From Ktedonobacteraceae bacterium (GTDB lineage: Bacteria > Chloroflexota > Ktedonobacteria > Ktedonobacterales > Ktedonobacteraceae): a stretch of DNA of 37,120 bases. The DNA lies in contig JADBKA010000014.1 in the NCBI GenBank assembly GCA_014896635.1, positions 1 to 37,120 on the forward strand, given 5' to 3'. A model generated the notes under the pieces. It saw nothing but the letters and a program-made list of their open reading frames with translations, searched no databases and was not told the DNA's origin. Shown one piece after another: positions 23,669-31,423 of this stretch (the first letter of the stretch is position 1; every line of letters starts with the position of its first letter). A program made the position numbers and the translations under genes.

Positions 23669-23699
23669 GAATACATGTGCAGCATTGAACTTTTGTGCA
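23668..23699. promoter_or_regulatory. Two tandem operator-like sites at the E1/E2/HPr promoter
   Basis: TGAATACATGTGCA (23668-23681) and TGAACTTTTGTGCA (23686-23699) are 18 bp apart, the same spacing as the pair at 14358-14389. The first touches the -10 box and covers the expected start, so binding would repress. Confidence 0.6.
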
Positions 23700-23720
23700 G
23701 AGAATCAGGAGAGAGAGCAT

Positions 23721-24704
23721 ATGCTTGAGAAAGCCGAAGATAAAGCGGAGTTGACACCCCGGCAGTTGCGTAGCGTGTTGCAGACCATGTACCGTATCCG
23801 CGCCTTTGAAGAGAAAGTGGATGAGCTGTTCATGCGTGGTGAGGTACATGGCACAACTCACCTTTCCATCGGCGAAGAAGCGATCCCCTCAGCAGCACTG
23901 ATCGCCTTACGTCCTGATGACTATATCACCAGTACGCATCGCGGGCATGGACATTGCATCAGCAAGGGAGCCGACCTCAACCTGATGATGGCGGAGTTGC
24001 TCGGCAAGGAGACGGGCTACTGTCGCGGGCGTGGCGGTTCGATGCATATTGCCGATGTGGCATCTGGTAACCTGGGCGCAAACGGCGTCGTGGGGGGTGG
24101 CATTCCCATTGCTACAGGCGTGGGACTGAGCATCAAATTGCAGCAGAAGGATAATCTCTGCCTTTGCTTTTTTGGTGATGGGGCCGCCAATGAAGGCACA
24201 TTTCACGAATCGATCAACCTGGCGGCGGTCTGGGACCTGCCTGTGATCTACCTCTGTGAAAACAACCAGTATGGCATGTCCATGTCAACCAGGCGCGCGA
24301 TGCGCAACGAGACTATCGCTCAGCGGGCGAGCGCCTACGGCATTGTGGGCGAGCGTGTTGACGGTAACGATGTTTTCGCCGTGTACCGCGCTGTCCACAA
24401 AGCAGCTCAGCGAGCGCGCTCAGGTCAGGGGCCGACGCTTATCGAGGCGGTGACTTACCGTTATAAGGGCCACTCTAAAAGCGATCAGAACCGCTACCGC
24501 ACACGCGACGAGATTCGCACCTGGCAGCAGCGCGATCCCATCAAACGCTTCACTGCATTTTTGATCGAGCACGGCGTGCTGAGCCAGCAGGAGATCGAGC
24601 AGGAAGAGGCGGCGGCATACCAGGCGGTTGAGGACGCCTACCAGTTCGCGCTGCATAGTCCCGATCCCGACCCGGCAGCATTACTTGAAGGAGTGTATGC
24701 ATGA
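23721..24704 (+). CDS. acoA: Thiamine-diphosphate dehydrogenase E1 alpha subunit (acetoin/pyruvate dehydrogenase type)
   Basis: A 327-residue protein starting at ATG 23721 with GGAGAGAGAG upstream. A GTG 18 codons earlier lies in the promoter and is rejected. It has [19 protein letters not shown], the [11 protein letters not shown] segment, [10 protein letters not shown], and the thiamine-diphosphate motif GDGAANEG (from 152) ending at CENNQYG. These match AcoA and the E1 alpha of branched or pyruvate dehydrogenases. Acetoin dehydrogenase cleaves acetoin to acetaldehyde and acetyl-CoA, a reaction at an acyloin carbon. Its stop overlaps the beta start (ATGA). The gene symbol marks family, not proven substrate. 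Confidence 0.87.
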   Translation: MLEKAEDKAELTPRQLRSVLQTMYRIRAFEEKVDELFMRGEVHGTTHLSIGEEAIPSAALIALRPDDYITSTHRGHGHCISKGADLNLMMAELLGKETGYCRGRGGSMHIADVASGNLGANGVVGGGIPIATGVGLSIKLQQKDNLCLCFFGDGAANEGTFHESINLAAVWDLPVIYLCENNQYGMSMSTRRAMRNETIAQRASAYGIVGERVDGNDVFAVYRAVHKAAQRARSGQGPTLIEAVTYRYKGHSKSDQNRYRTRDEIRTWQQRDPIKRFTAFLIEHGVLSQQEIEQEEAAAYQAVEDAYQFALHSPDPDPAALLEGVYA

Positions 24705-25759
24705 CAACATTTCAGACCTCTTCTCAATTTTCGGCAGCGGCAACCGGCGAACCGCCAGCAGAACCCGCATTTCAGGAAATGACCTACGCCGAGGCTATTC
24801 GCCAGGCGCTACGTGAAGAGTTGCTCAGAGATCCGACAGTTTTTCTGATGGGTGAAGATATCGGTATTTATGGGGGAGCCTTCGGCGTCACACGCGGCTT
24901 GCTTGAAGAGTTTGGCGAGCAACGCATCCGCGACACGCCCATCTCTGAGGCTGCTCTTGCCGGTTGTGCTATTGGGGCAGCTCTGACTGGCATGCGTCCC
25001 GTCGCGGAATTCCAGTTCAGCGACTTCATGGCTATCGGCATGGACCAGATTGTGAACCAGGGAGCCAAGCTGCGTTTCATGTTTGGTGGCAAGGCACAGG
25101 TGCCTGTGGTTTTTCGCGCACCGCTCGGCTCCGGGACAGGAGCTGCCGCTCAGCACTCACAGAGCCTGGAAGCCTGGTTCGCCCACGTTCCCGGTCTCAA
25201 AGTCGTTCTGCCCTCGACGCCGGCTGACGCCAGAGGTCTGCTCATCGCGGCCATCCGCGACCCCAACCCCGTCATCTTCCTGGAGCACAAAGTGCTCTAT
25301 AGACAGAAAGGGCCGGTGCCAGGCGGCGAGTGGCTGGTACCGCTCGGCCAGGCCGATATCAAGCGTCCAGGAAAGGATCTGACCATCATCGCCCTCTCAA
25401 TCATGGTGCCGCGCGCACTGGCGGTGGCCAGCAGGCTGGCACGCGAAGGAATCGAGGCGGAAGTGATAGACCCGCGTACACTGCGTCCGCTGGATGAGAA
25501 AACGCTCGTTGATTCGGCACGGAAGACCGGGCGCGTGTTAATTGTCCATGAAGCAGTGCTGAGCGGGGGATTCGGTGGCGAGATCGCCGCGCGCATCGCC
25601 GCCAGCGAGGCGTTCTACTTCCTGGATGCGCCGATCATGCGCCTGGGCGGCGCCGAGGTACCCATCCCTTACAACCCGCTGCTCGAAAAGCGCGCTACGC
25701 CGCAGGAAGAAGATATCTACCAGGCGGCCCATCGCCTGCTGCGGCAGAAACCGGCATAG
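24701..25759 (+). CDS. acoB: Thiamine-diphosphate dehydrogenase E1 beta subunit (acetoin/pyruvate dehydrogenase type)
   Basis: A 352-residue partner of the alpha subunit. Seen are [39 protein letters not shown] with the ISE acid segment, [38 protein letters not shown] and the C-terminal [20 protein letters not shown] transketolase domain. The alpha2beta2 E1 feeds acyl groups to the E2 lipoyl domain. The Q-A-A-Q-H-S-Q-S stretch is the usual acyl-transfer neighbourhood. An N-terminal extension of about 25 polar residues precedes the domain. Confidence 0.88.
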   Translation: MTTFQTSSQFSAAATGEPPAEPAFQEMTYAEAIRQALREELLRDPTVFLMGEDIGIYGGAFGVTRGLLEEFGEQRIRDTPISEAALAGCAIGAALTGMRPVAEFQFSDFMAIGMDQIVNQGAKLRFMFGGKAQVPVVFRAPLGSGTGAAAQHSQSLEAWFAHVPGLKVVLPSTPADARGLLIAAIRDPNPVIFLEHKVLYRQKGPVPGGEWLVPLGQADIKRPGKDLTIIALSIMVPRALAVASRLAREGIEAEVIDPRTLRPLDEKTLVDSARKTGRVLIVHEAVLSGGFGGEIAARIAASEAFYFLDAPIMRLGGAEVPIPYNPLLEKRATPQEEDIYQAAHRLLRQKPA

Positions 25760-25780
25760 AGTGGAAAGCGAGAAGAGACG

Positions 25781-27268
25781 ATGGAGAAACCCCTGACCAT
25801 GCCTAAACTCGGTATGACCATGACAGAAGGAACGCTATTGCGCTGGCTCTACCAGGAAGGCGATATGGTGGAGAAAGGCGAACCGGTTGCTGAAGTCATG
25901 ACCGATAAGGTGAATCTAGAGATTGAGGCGCCTTTTACAGGCCGCCTTGCACACATCCTGGCTCACGATGGCGACACGCTACCAGTTGGCGCTCCTCTGG
26001 CGACACTGGTTGTTGCACAGTCAGATGCTCCTGGCAGCGCGGGTACTGCCACGGCGCACACTGACTCATCTCCACAACCCGCTTCTGAGCGTTTCGCCAG
26101 TACACCCGCCGCCAAACGAGAAGCCGCACTGCACGCCGTCGATCTACGCGAGGTAGTCCAGAGCGGCGCGCAGCCACCACTCACGCGCGCCGACGTTGTG
26201 GCGTTCGTTGAGAGCAGGCCGAACAGGACTATACGAGCGACACCGCTTGCCCAGAAGATCGCCCGCCAGCACCGGGTCGATCTGAGCGCCATCGCGGCAG
26301 GCAGACGCGGAGAGAAAGTAACCCGTGCCGATGTCGAGGCTCACCTGGCGACAGGGCAGGCCGAAGTCGTGTCCACAGCGCAAAAACCGGCAACGGCGAC
26401 AGAGCAGGCAACTCCTGTTCTGCCCACTCCGGCAACTCCAGCGGCACAAGCAACTCCCCCAACTACCCAGACTACCCAGACTACCCAGACTACCCAGACT
26501 ACCCAGACTACCCAGGCTTCCCAGGCTTCCCAGGTTCCCCTATCTCCCCAGGCTGCCGATGATTCCGAGATCATTCCGCTTTCACCGGTCCGCCGCCTGA
26601 TCGGGCAGCGCATGCTCAGCAGTATTACCACTGCCCCACACATTTACCTGGATATGGAAATCGACATGAGCGAGGCCGAACGCTGCCGCCAGCATGTAGC
26701 GCGTAGTTTACAGGATGAACCTGCTCCTTCCCTGACGGCGCTGCTGATCCGCGCTCTGGCAGCGGCGCTGATACAGCATCCCGAAGTGAACGCTACGCTC
26801 GAAGCCAGCGAGCCGGGCAAAGAGATTATCCGGCGCTGGCATGCCGTGCATATCGGCGTGGCCGTCGACACCGAGCAGGCGCTCCTGACTCCGGTTATTC
26901 GCAATGCCCACCGGCAAACGCTGCTGGAACTGGCTCGTAATCTACGCCGGCTGATCAAAGCGGCCCGTGAGGGAACGCTCAGGCCCGAAGAGATGGCACA
27001 CGCGACCTTTACCATCTCCAACCTGGGCATGTACGGTATTGATACGTTCCATGCCATTATTGCGCCGGGCCAGAGCGCGATACTTGCCGTCGGCAAAGTG
27101 ACCAGGCGCGGAGTGGTCATTGCAGATGAGCAAGGAGAACGCCTGGAGATTCGCCCGATCATGAAGGTCTCGCTCTCGGCAGATCACCGTGTGCTGGATG
27201 GTGCGAGCGGCAGTCGCTTTCTCCAGCGATTCAAGACTTTGCTGGAAGATCCATATTTATTAATATAA
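25781..27268 (+). CDS. acoC: Dihydrolipoamide acyltransferase E2 component
   Basis: A 495-residue E2. The lipoyl domain (about 1-80) has the modification site VMTDKVNLEI (K43). A peripheral-subunit-binding domain follows (about 145-190, ATPLAQKIARQHRVDLSAI). A Pro/Thr/Gln linker includes six TTQ triplets and two ASQ. The C-terminal acyltransferase domain (about 270-495) ends with the catalytic SADHRVLDG (H469). It transfers the acyl group from E1 to coenzyme A. No E3 (dihydrolipoamide dehydrogenase) gene is in the window, so E3 must be shared with another complex. It lies 21 bp after E1 beta. Confidence 0.9.
   Translation: MEKPLTMPKLGMTMTEGTLLRWLYQEGDMVEKGEPVAEVMTDKVNLEIEAPFTGRLAHILAHDGDTLPVGAPLATLVVAQSDAPGSAGTATAHTDSSPQPASERFASTPAAKREAALHAVDLREVVQSGAQPPLTRADVVAFVESRPNRTIRATPLAQKIARQHRVDLSAIAAGRRGEKVTRADVEAHLATGQAEVVSTAQKPATATEQATPVLPTPATPAAQATPPTTQTTQTTQTTQTTQTTQASQASQVPLSPQAADDSEIIPLSPVRRLIGQRMLSSITTAPHIYLDMEIDMSEAERCRQHVARSLQDEPAPSLTALLIRALAAALIQHPEVNATLEASEPGKEIIRRWHAVHIGVAVDTEQALLTPVIRNAHRQTLLELARNLRRLIKAAREGTLRPEEMAHATFTISNLGMYGIDTFHAIIAPGQSAILAVGKVTRRGVVIADEQGERLEIRPIMKVSLSADHRVLDGASGSRFLQRFKTLLEDPYLLI
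26462..26533 (+). repeat. Nine-bp tandem repeat in the E2 linker
   Basis: Six exact copies of ACTACCCAG (26462-26515) and two of GCTTCCCAG (26516-26533). They encode TTQ and ASQ triplets of the flexible linker. The exact DNA identity shows recent slippage, and copy number is likely to vary between strains. Confidence 0.9.
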
Positions 27269-27279
27269 GGAGATTCTTT

Positions 27280-27546
27280 ATGCAACAGGCAAAAATTGTG
27301 GTGCGCCACGAAGTGGGCCTGCATGCCCGGCCAGCATCCCAGTTCGTCAGACTTGCCAAACAGTTTAAGAGCAATATTACTGTCAACAGTAAAGGCAAAA
27401 CGGTCAGCGCGAAAAGCATGGTCCTGATTCTCACTCTGGCCGTGAACAAGGACACCGAGATAGAGATAGCCGCTGAAGGTGAAGATGAAAAAGAGGCAGT
27501 AGCGGCACTTGTGGATCTGATCGAACGGAACTTTGCCGAGGTTTAA
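27280..27546 (+). CDS. ptsH: Phosphocarrier protein HPr
   Basis: An 88-residue HPr with the phosphorylation site GLHARPASQF (H15). The second regulatory site is also present (KSMVLILTLAV, S46), where HPr kinase acts in Gram-positive bacteria. It carries phosphate from Enzyme I to both EIIA proteins of the locus. It is the last gene of the E1/E2 operon, 11 bp after E2, with AAGGAG before the ATG. Placing HPr in a substrate-type operon suggests that phosphotransfer capacity rises with this pathway. Confidence 0.93.
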   Translation: MQQAKIVVRHEVGLHARPASQFVRLAKQFKSNITVNSKGKTVSAKSMVLILTLAVNKDTEIEIAAEGEDEKEAVAALVDLIERNFAEV

Positions 27547-27556
27547 GCACAAGCGT

Positions 27557-27673
27557 GGAGGGGTCCAGGGGACGATCAGTCCCCTGGCGGGGATTGGCGG
27601 GTCCCCGCAACGCGGGGCGTGATCCCACACAGTGGGACAGGGTTCCCCAGAGGAAAACGGGGGTGTCCCCCGC
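27557..27673. repeat. Intergenic repeat, copy 4, between convergent genes
   Basis: It contains GGAGGGGTCCAGGGGAC, TCCCCTGGCGGGGATTGGCG and GGTGTCCCCCG, the framework of the other copies. The hairpins TCCCCGCAACGCGGGG and TCCCACACAGTGGGA lie between them. It sits between the stops of HPr and Enzyme I, so its hairpins may also end transcription in both directions. It lacks the CTTAAGT end of copies 2 and 3. Confidence 0.6.
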
Positions 27674-27699
27674 TTCTCACCTTTCACATAGATCTGGTA

Positions 27700-29457
27700 T
27701 CAGGAGGGCAGAGCTGCCTTGAGCAACTCCTCTACTTCATCCACATCTTCAGCCTGCAACACACGCTGAACCAGTGCGCGCGCCTGCTCCATTGTGGTAG
27801 CCCGAATGGCCCGCTTGACAGCATTGAGGGATGCGGGTTCCATGCTCAGTTCGTTGATGCCCAATCCCAGCAGGAAAGCACTGGCGCGAGGATCGCCAGC
27901 CATCTCGCCGCACATGCCCACCCAGCGCTGCCGCTGGCGTGCAGTCGTGATGATATGAGCGATTGAGCGCAGCACCGCCGGATGGAAGGGATGGTGCAGG
28001 GCAGCAAGGCTGGCATTCATGCGGTCACTGGCGAGTGTGTACTGGGTCAGGTCATTTGTGCCAATGCTGAAGAAATCGACTTCCTTCGCCAGCACATCGG
28101 TCAGCAGCGCGGCGGCAGGAATCTCAACCATAATGCCCTGGCGAATCTTTGCGCTGACCGGCTCCCGCAACACGCCTTCCTGCAAAAGCATCGTCTCCGT
28201 CTCGGCCACAAAAGCTTTTGCGCGGCGGAACTCGCGCAGGTCACAGATCATGGGATACATAATCCACAGCGAGGCAGAACTCGTCTCCGCTGCTCGCAGG
28301 AGCGCGCGGATCTGAGTGCGGAAAAGCGGCTGGTGCTGCTCATCCAGGCAGAGACGAATGCCACGCAGACCCAGGAAAGGATTGCTCTCATGCGCCAGTG
28401 CCAGATAGGGAATACTTTTATCACCACCGATATCGAGCGTGCGCACGATCACCGTCCTGCCGGCAAACGTTTCCAGCACGGCCCGGTAAGCGGCCAGTTG
28501 TTCCTCTTCATGCGGTGCGGTTGTGCGATCCAAGAAAAGAAATTCCGTGCGGAAGAGGCCCACGCCGGTTGCGCCGGCTTCCAGTGCCGGTTGCGCATCC
28601 TGGGGACGCCCGATGTTGGCCGCGACCTCGATGCTCACTCCATCCGCTGTCACTGCCGGCAGCGCACGCAGCGCCTGGAGTTGCTGCTGCTGCTGGCGAT
28701 AAGTGTGCAGCTTTTGCTGATATGCTTCGATGGTCTGCGCGTCAGGGTCGATAACAACGCTACCAGAATTGCCATCCAGAGCGATTTTCACCGTATCTCC
28801 ACTGGCTGCATGCAGCGCCGGGATGAGACCTTTGACGCCGACAATGGCCGGAATACCCAGTTGACGGGCCAGAATGGCCGTGTGCGAAGTCGGTCCCCCC
28901 TGCTCGGTCAACAGGCCAAGCACAAATTGCGGATCAAGTCCGGCAGTATCTGACGGCAGCAGATCGCGGGCAGCAATAACGACTGCGGCATCCAGGTCCC
29001 GCAGGTGAGGAGTGGGACGTCCCTGTAACTGATTAATGATGCGCGTACGAATATCATAAATATCGACAGCACGCGCCTGGAAATAGCTATCGCTGAGTTC
29101 CGCAAGAATACGAGCAAACTCTTCCGCCGCAGTCCAGAACGCATGCTCGGCGTTCATCAGTTCATCCTCTATATGCTGATATGCATTGCCGAGCAGTGCC
29201 TCATCTTCCAACAGCAGCAGGTGAGCATCGAAGATGGCTGCCTCTTCCCGGCCCAACCGCTTCTCAACCTGTCTGCTCAGACGCTCAACCTCTTTTTTAG
29301 CAGCCTCTACAGCCAGGTCCAGGCGCTTTCGTTCGCCAGCGATGGCTTCAGGAGGAATGCGATCATGAGGAATCAGCGGCGGTGAAGGATCATAGAGGAG
29401 ATAGTTCCCGGTTGCCACGCCACCTGCAACAGGGATACCATGCAAGATAATGGACAT
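27700..29457 (-). CDS. ptsI: PTS Enzyme I (phosphoenolpyruvate-protein phosphotransferase)
   Basis: A 585-residue Enzyme I, near the usual 575. Domains in order are an HPr-binding helical N-terminus (about 30-140), the phosphohistidine domain with GGPTSHTAILARQLGIPAIVG (H192), and the PEP-binding barrel. The barrel has LFRTEFLFLDR, IVRTLDIGGDK, FFSIGTNDLTQYTL and the active-site MCGEMAGDP. It takes phosphate from PEP to start the chain. It lies 49 bp after a SorC regulator on the same strand and probably shares its promoter at 30675-30703. Confidence 0.94.
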   Translation of the reverse strand: MSIILHGIPVAGGVATGNYLLYDPSPPLIPHDRIPPEAIAGERKRLDLAVEAAKKEVERLSRQVEKRLGREEAAIFDAHLLLLEDEALLGNAYQHIEDELMNAEHAFWTAAEEFARILAELSDSYFQARAVDIYDIRTRIINQLQGRPTPHLRDLDAAVVIAARDLLPSDTAGLDPQFVLGLLTEQGGPTSHTAILARQLGIPAIVGVKGLIPALHAASGDTVKIALDGNSGSVVIDPDAQTIEAYQQKLHTYRQQQQQLQALRALPAVTADGVSIEVAANIGRPQDAQPALEAGATGVGLFRTEFLFLDRTTAPHEEEQLAAYRAVLETFAGRTVIVRTLDIGGDKSIPYLALAHESNPFLGLRGIRLCLDEQHQPLFRTQIRALLRAAETSSASLWIMYPMICDLREFRRAKAFVAETETMLLQEGVLREPVSAKIRQGIMVEIPAAALLTDVLAKEVDFFSIGTNDLTQYTLASDRMNASLAALHHPFHPAVLRSIAHIITTARQRQRWVGMCGEMAGDPRASAFLLGLGINELSMEPASLNAVKRAIRATTMEQARALVQRVLQAEDVDEVEELLKAALPS

Positions 29458-29506
29458 CCAGACAAAACCTCTTTTCTAATTGGAGAACAGGTCTCCCGGT
29501 TCTGCA

Positions 29507-30577
29507 CTAGCCAGGCAATTCGACAACCTCGCGGCTAGCTACCCGCTGGAGCACAGCACGGGCGCAAGGTTCATCCGTGATGAGCACTTTCACCGCCCCG
29601 GTACGCAATGCACCGAGAATGGCTTCCGCTTTGGCAATACCCGCCGCGACAGCGACAACCAGAGGAACATTGCGTAGCGTGTCGAACGGGACGGCTATTG
29701 TGCGGCTGAGCAACTCGGTGGCACAGATCTTCCCTTCAATATCAAAGTAGTAACCGCAAATGTCACCGACAGCTCCCTGGCTGCGAATAGCCTGGAGTTC
29801 ACTTTCATCCAGGTAGCCTGCGCGGAAGAGACCTGAAGCCTCAGGGCGGACGCCACCGATGCCTACCAGGGCCATATCCATCTGCTCCATCATCTGGAAT
29901 GATCGGCGCAGGCTGCGTTCCTTGAGCAGTCCATCACGCACAACGGTATCAGCCACCAGCAAGGGAGCATGCAGGTAATAGCAGCGCCCACCATAAGCGT
30001 TGGCAAGGCTGCGAGCAATCTCAGGCCCGTCAATATCGGGCCGGGACGAAGTATCGACACTGCCCATGAGTTGCACGATATTGAGCGGAAGACGGCGCCG
30101 GGGGCGCAGGGCTTTCAGCGTCTCCAGCATCGAAGTTCCCCAGGAGACACCAACTGTGCGAATCGCCCTGTCCCCCGGCGCCTGCACTTCTTGTTCCGCC
30201 GGAGCTTTCTTTGCTGCCTTCGTTTCTTTTGCTTCCTTGTTCACCTGAGGCTGTGATTCCTGGATACGGCGGTCAGCGTAACGAGCCGCCAGCGCACCTA
30301 CATGACTGAGCGCCACGTCATCAGCACTCAGCAGCACCTGGGCATCCTGCAAAGCGAAGCGCTGGATCAACTCTTCACGCAACGACGCCGAAGTACGCAG
30401 TGCGTGATGCACGTGAATATCGACCAGGCCAAGCTCCCGCGAACGGGTCAGTAGCCGGGAAACGCCGGAGCGAGAAACGCCGATGATTCTGGCAATCTGC
30501 TCCTGCGTGTAATTCTCTTCATAGTAGAGGCTAGCAACCTCTGTCAAAAGATAAATGTCATCGCTCTCTTGCGTCAT
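29507..30577 (-). CDS. SorC-type transcriptional regulator (second of two)
   Basis: A 356-residue regulator. GAAGG lies 9 nt before ATG 30577; an ATG 3 codons upstream (30586) abuts the ribosome site and is less likely. The helix-turn-helix has YYEENYTQEQIARIIGVSRS and GVSRLLTRSRELGLVDI (about 15-55). The sugar-binding domain has VGVSWGTSMLETLKAL, QLMGSVDTSSRPDI, SQGAVGDICGYYFDIEG and a C-terminal RVASREVVELPG-type ending. A Lys/Ala-rich insert (about 115-145: EAKETKAAKKAPAEQE) is unusual for the family. It may control its own promoter, ptsI and the rest of the locus. Confidence 0.88.
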   Translation of the reverse strand: MTQESDDIYLLTEVASLYYEENYTQEQIARIIGVSRSGVSRLLTRSRELGLVDIHVHHALRTSASLREELIQRFALQDAQVLLSADDVALSHVGALAARYADRRIQESQPQVNKEAKETKAAKKAPAEQEVQAPGDRAIRTVGVSWGTSMLETLKALRPRRRLPLNIVQLMGSVDTSSRPDIDGPEIARSLANAYGGRCYYLHAPLLVADTVVRDGLLKERSLRRSFQMMEQMDMALVGIGGVRPEASGLFRAGYLDESELQAIRSQGAVGDICGYYFDIEGKICATELLSRTIAVPFDTLRNVPLVVAVAAGIAKAEAILGALRTGAVKVLITDEPCARAVLQRVASREVVELPG

Positions 30578-30648
30578 ATATGCCATCCTTCAAAAAACCA
30601 GCCTGACACTTTCCTGCAACACTTCCGTGAGACGTCAGAGCGTTCTAT

Positions 30649-30662
30649 TTCACAAATGTGCA
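30649..30662. promoter_or_regulatory. Operator-like site at the regulator/ptsI promoter
   Basis: TTCACAAATGTGCA is nearly palindromic and shares TGTGCA and the outer half of the motif at 14358, 14512 and 23686. It lies just downstream of the expected start of the regulator/ptsI transcript. Confidence 0.55.
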
Positions 30663-30674
30663 ATCTTGAGATTT

Positions 30675-30703
30675 ATTGTAAGAGTCGTCGAAAGGTTTGT
30701 CAA
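30675..30703 (-). promoter_or_regulatory. Promoter of the second SorC regulator and ptsI
   Basis: On the minus strand TTGACA (30703-30698), 17 bp, then TACAAT (30680-30675). The start would be near 30668. Confidence 0.8.
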
Positions 30704-30896
30704 CTCCGTGATACATCTAGAGGTTTATAAGCCGTTCGCCCGCTGCTCGGCACTGAAAATGGGGAGAGAGCACGGCTGTTTGTGACAGATTTGTGATGTA
30801 TCTGCCAGTTCAAGTGAGAGACCTGTGATAAAGTGAGGGTACACTTACCGCTGTAAATAGATAGCATCGAGCGCATGTACTGGACAGGAGAATCCT

Positions 30897-31106
30897 ATGG
30901 ATCAGATGGAATATCAGAAGAATTACAAAGAACAATTTGAGTTTCTGCATCAGGCCGGATTCACCTTACTGGAGATCCGCCGCCTGACCCGCCTGCGTCA
31001 GACCTACCAGCCTGATGAGCAGGACCAGGCCCCCGCCGACCTCGCTCGCCTGCGGTTTGTGCGCTGGCTTGTTGAAACCGGCAGGTTGACGGACCAGCTC
31101 ACGTGA
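30897..31106 (+). CDS. Small protein of unknown function
   Basis: A 69-residue soluble protein with AGGAGA 6 nt before its ATG. It is predicted to be mostly helical: FEFLHQAGFTLLEIRRLTRLRQTY, a Pro/Asp/Gln-rich turn, then LARLRFVRWLVETGRL. The first helix pair vaguely recalls a MerR-like or other small helix-turn-helix, but I do not recognise a family. It diverges from the SorC-ptsI unit and has no operon partner. Confidence 0.6.
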   Translation: MDQMEYQKNYKEQFEFLHQAGFTLLEIRRLTRLRQTYQPDEQDQAPADLARLRFVRWLVETGRLTDQLT

Positions 31107-31423
31107 AGCCGGGCGATCACTGGATTGTTCCCTTTACGAGATGGTCCAGAAGAAAGATGGGATAAACATGGAAGTTAGCTGATCATCGCCTTGACCGGTA
31201 TCATCGGCTCTCTGATCACTACTTTGCAAGGATACCGCAAGGCGAGTCGTCTCCAGTCATTGATGGTGAAGGTGAAGAGCCTGGCACTTCTGCGCCACGC
31301 TTTGTCGTCTCATCAGCCACACAACTCTACATGACCATTATCACATCCACATGGCCGGTCAGTGTTTCCAGGTGCTATACTGTTCAACACAGTGACAACA
31401 CCGAATAGAGGATCTGGAAAGAC
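31107..31423. other. 317-bp intergenic region with a possible decayed small gene
   Basis: From 31179 to 31334 one frame encodes a hydrophobic start followed by a basic helix, with no proper start codon (see the pseudogene entry). The rest holds an extended -10 box, TGCTATACT (31373-31381), which may drive the next gene. No other element was seen. Confidence 0.45.
31168..31334 (+). pseudogene. Possible frameshifted small membrane-anchored protein
   Basis: An ATG at 31168 runs into a stop after four codons (MEVS). One base over, the frame reads LIIALTGIIGSLITTLQGYR, then KASRLQSLMVKVKSLALLRH to a stop at 31334. This is a membrane helix plus a basic tail, typical of a small membrane protein. 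A single-base change near 31179 would join them. A TTG start at 31191 would avoid the frameshift, but its ribosome site is weak. It may also be chance coding. Confidence 0.3.

Larger units (their letters stand above)
30578..30896. other. 319-bp divergent intergenic region
   Basis: It contains the minus-strand promoter and operator-like site described at 30649-30703. The half next to the small plus-strand gene has only a weak TGTGATAAAGT-type -10 box near 30825. No repeat or RNA gene was seen. Confidence 0.5.

Noticed and set aside
23667..23720. GTG start for E1 alpha 18 codons upstream
   Set aside because: It falls in the -10 box and operator region, and the ATG at 23721 has a good ribosome site.
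26462..26533. Tandem repeats that might suggest a CRISPR or minisatellite array
   Set aside because: The units are 9 bp, contiguous and in frame within the E2 linker, with no spacers.
27982..28953. 323-codon plus-strand open frame inside ptsI
   Set aside because: It is antisense to conserved Enzyme I sequence and looks like a codon-bias shadow.
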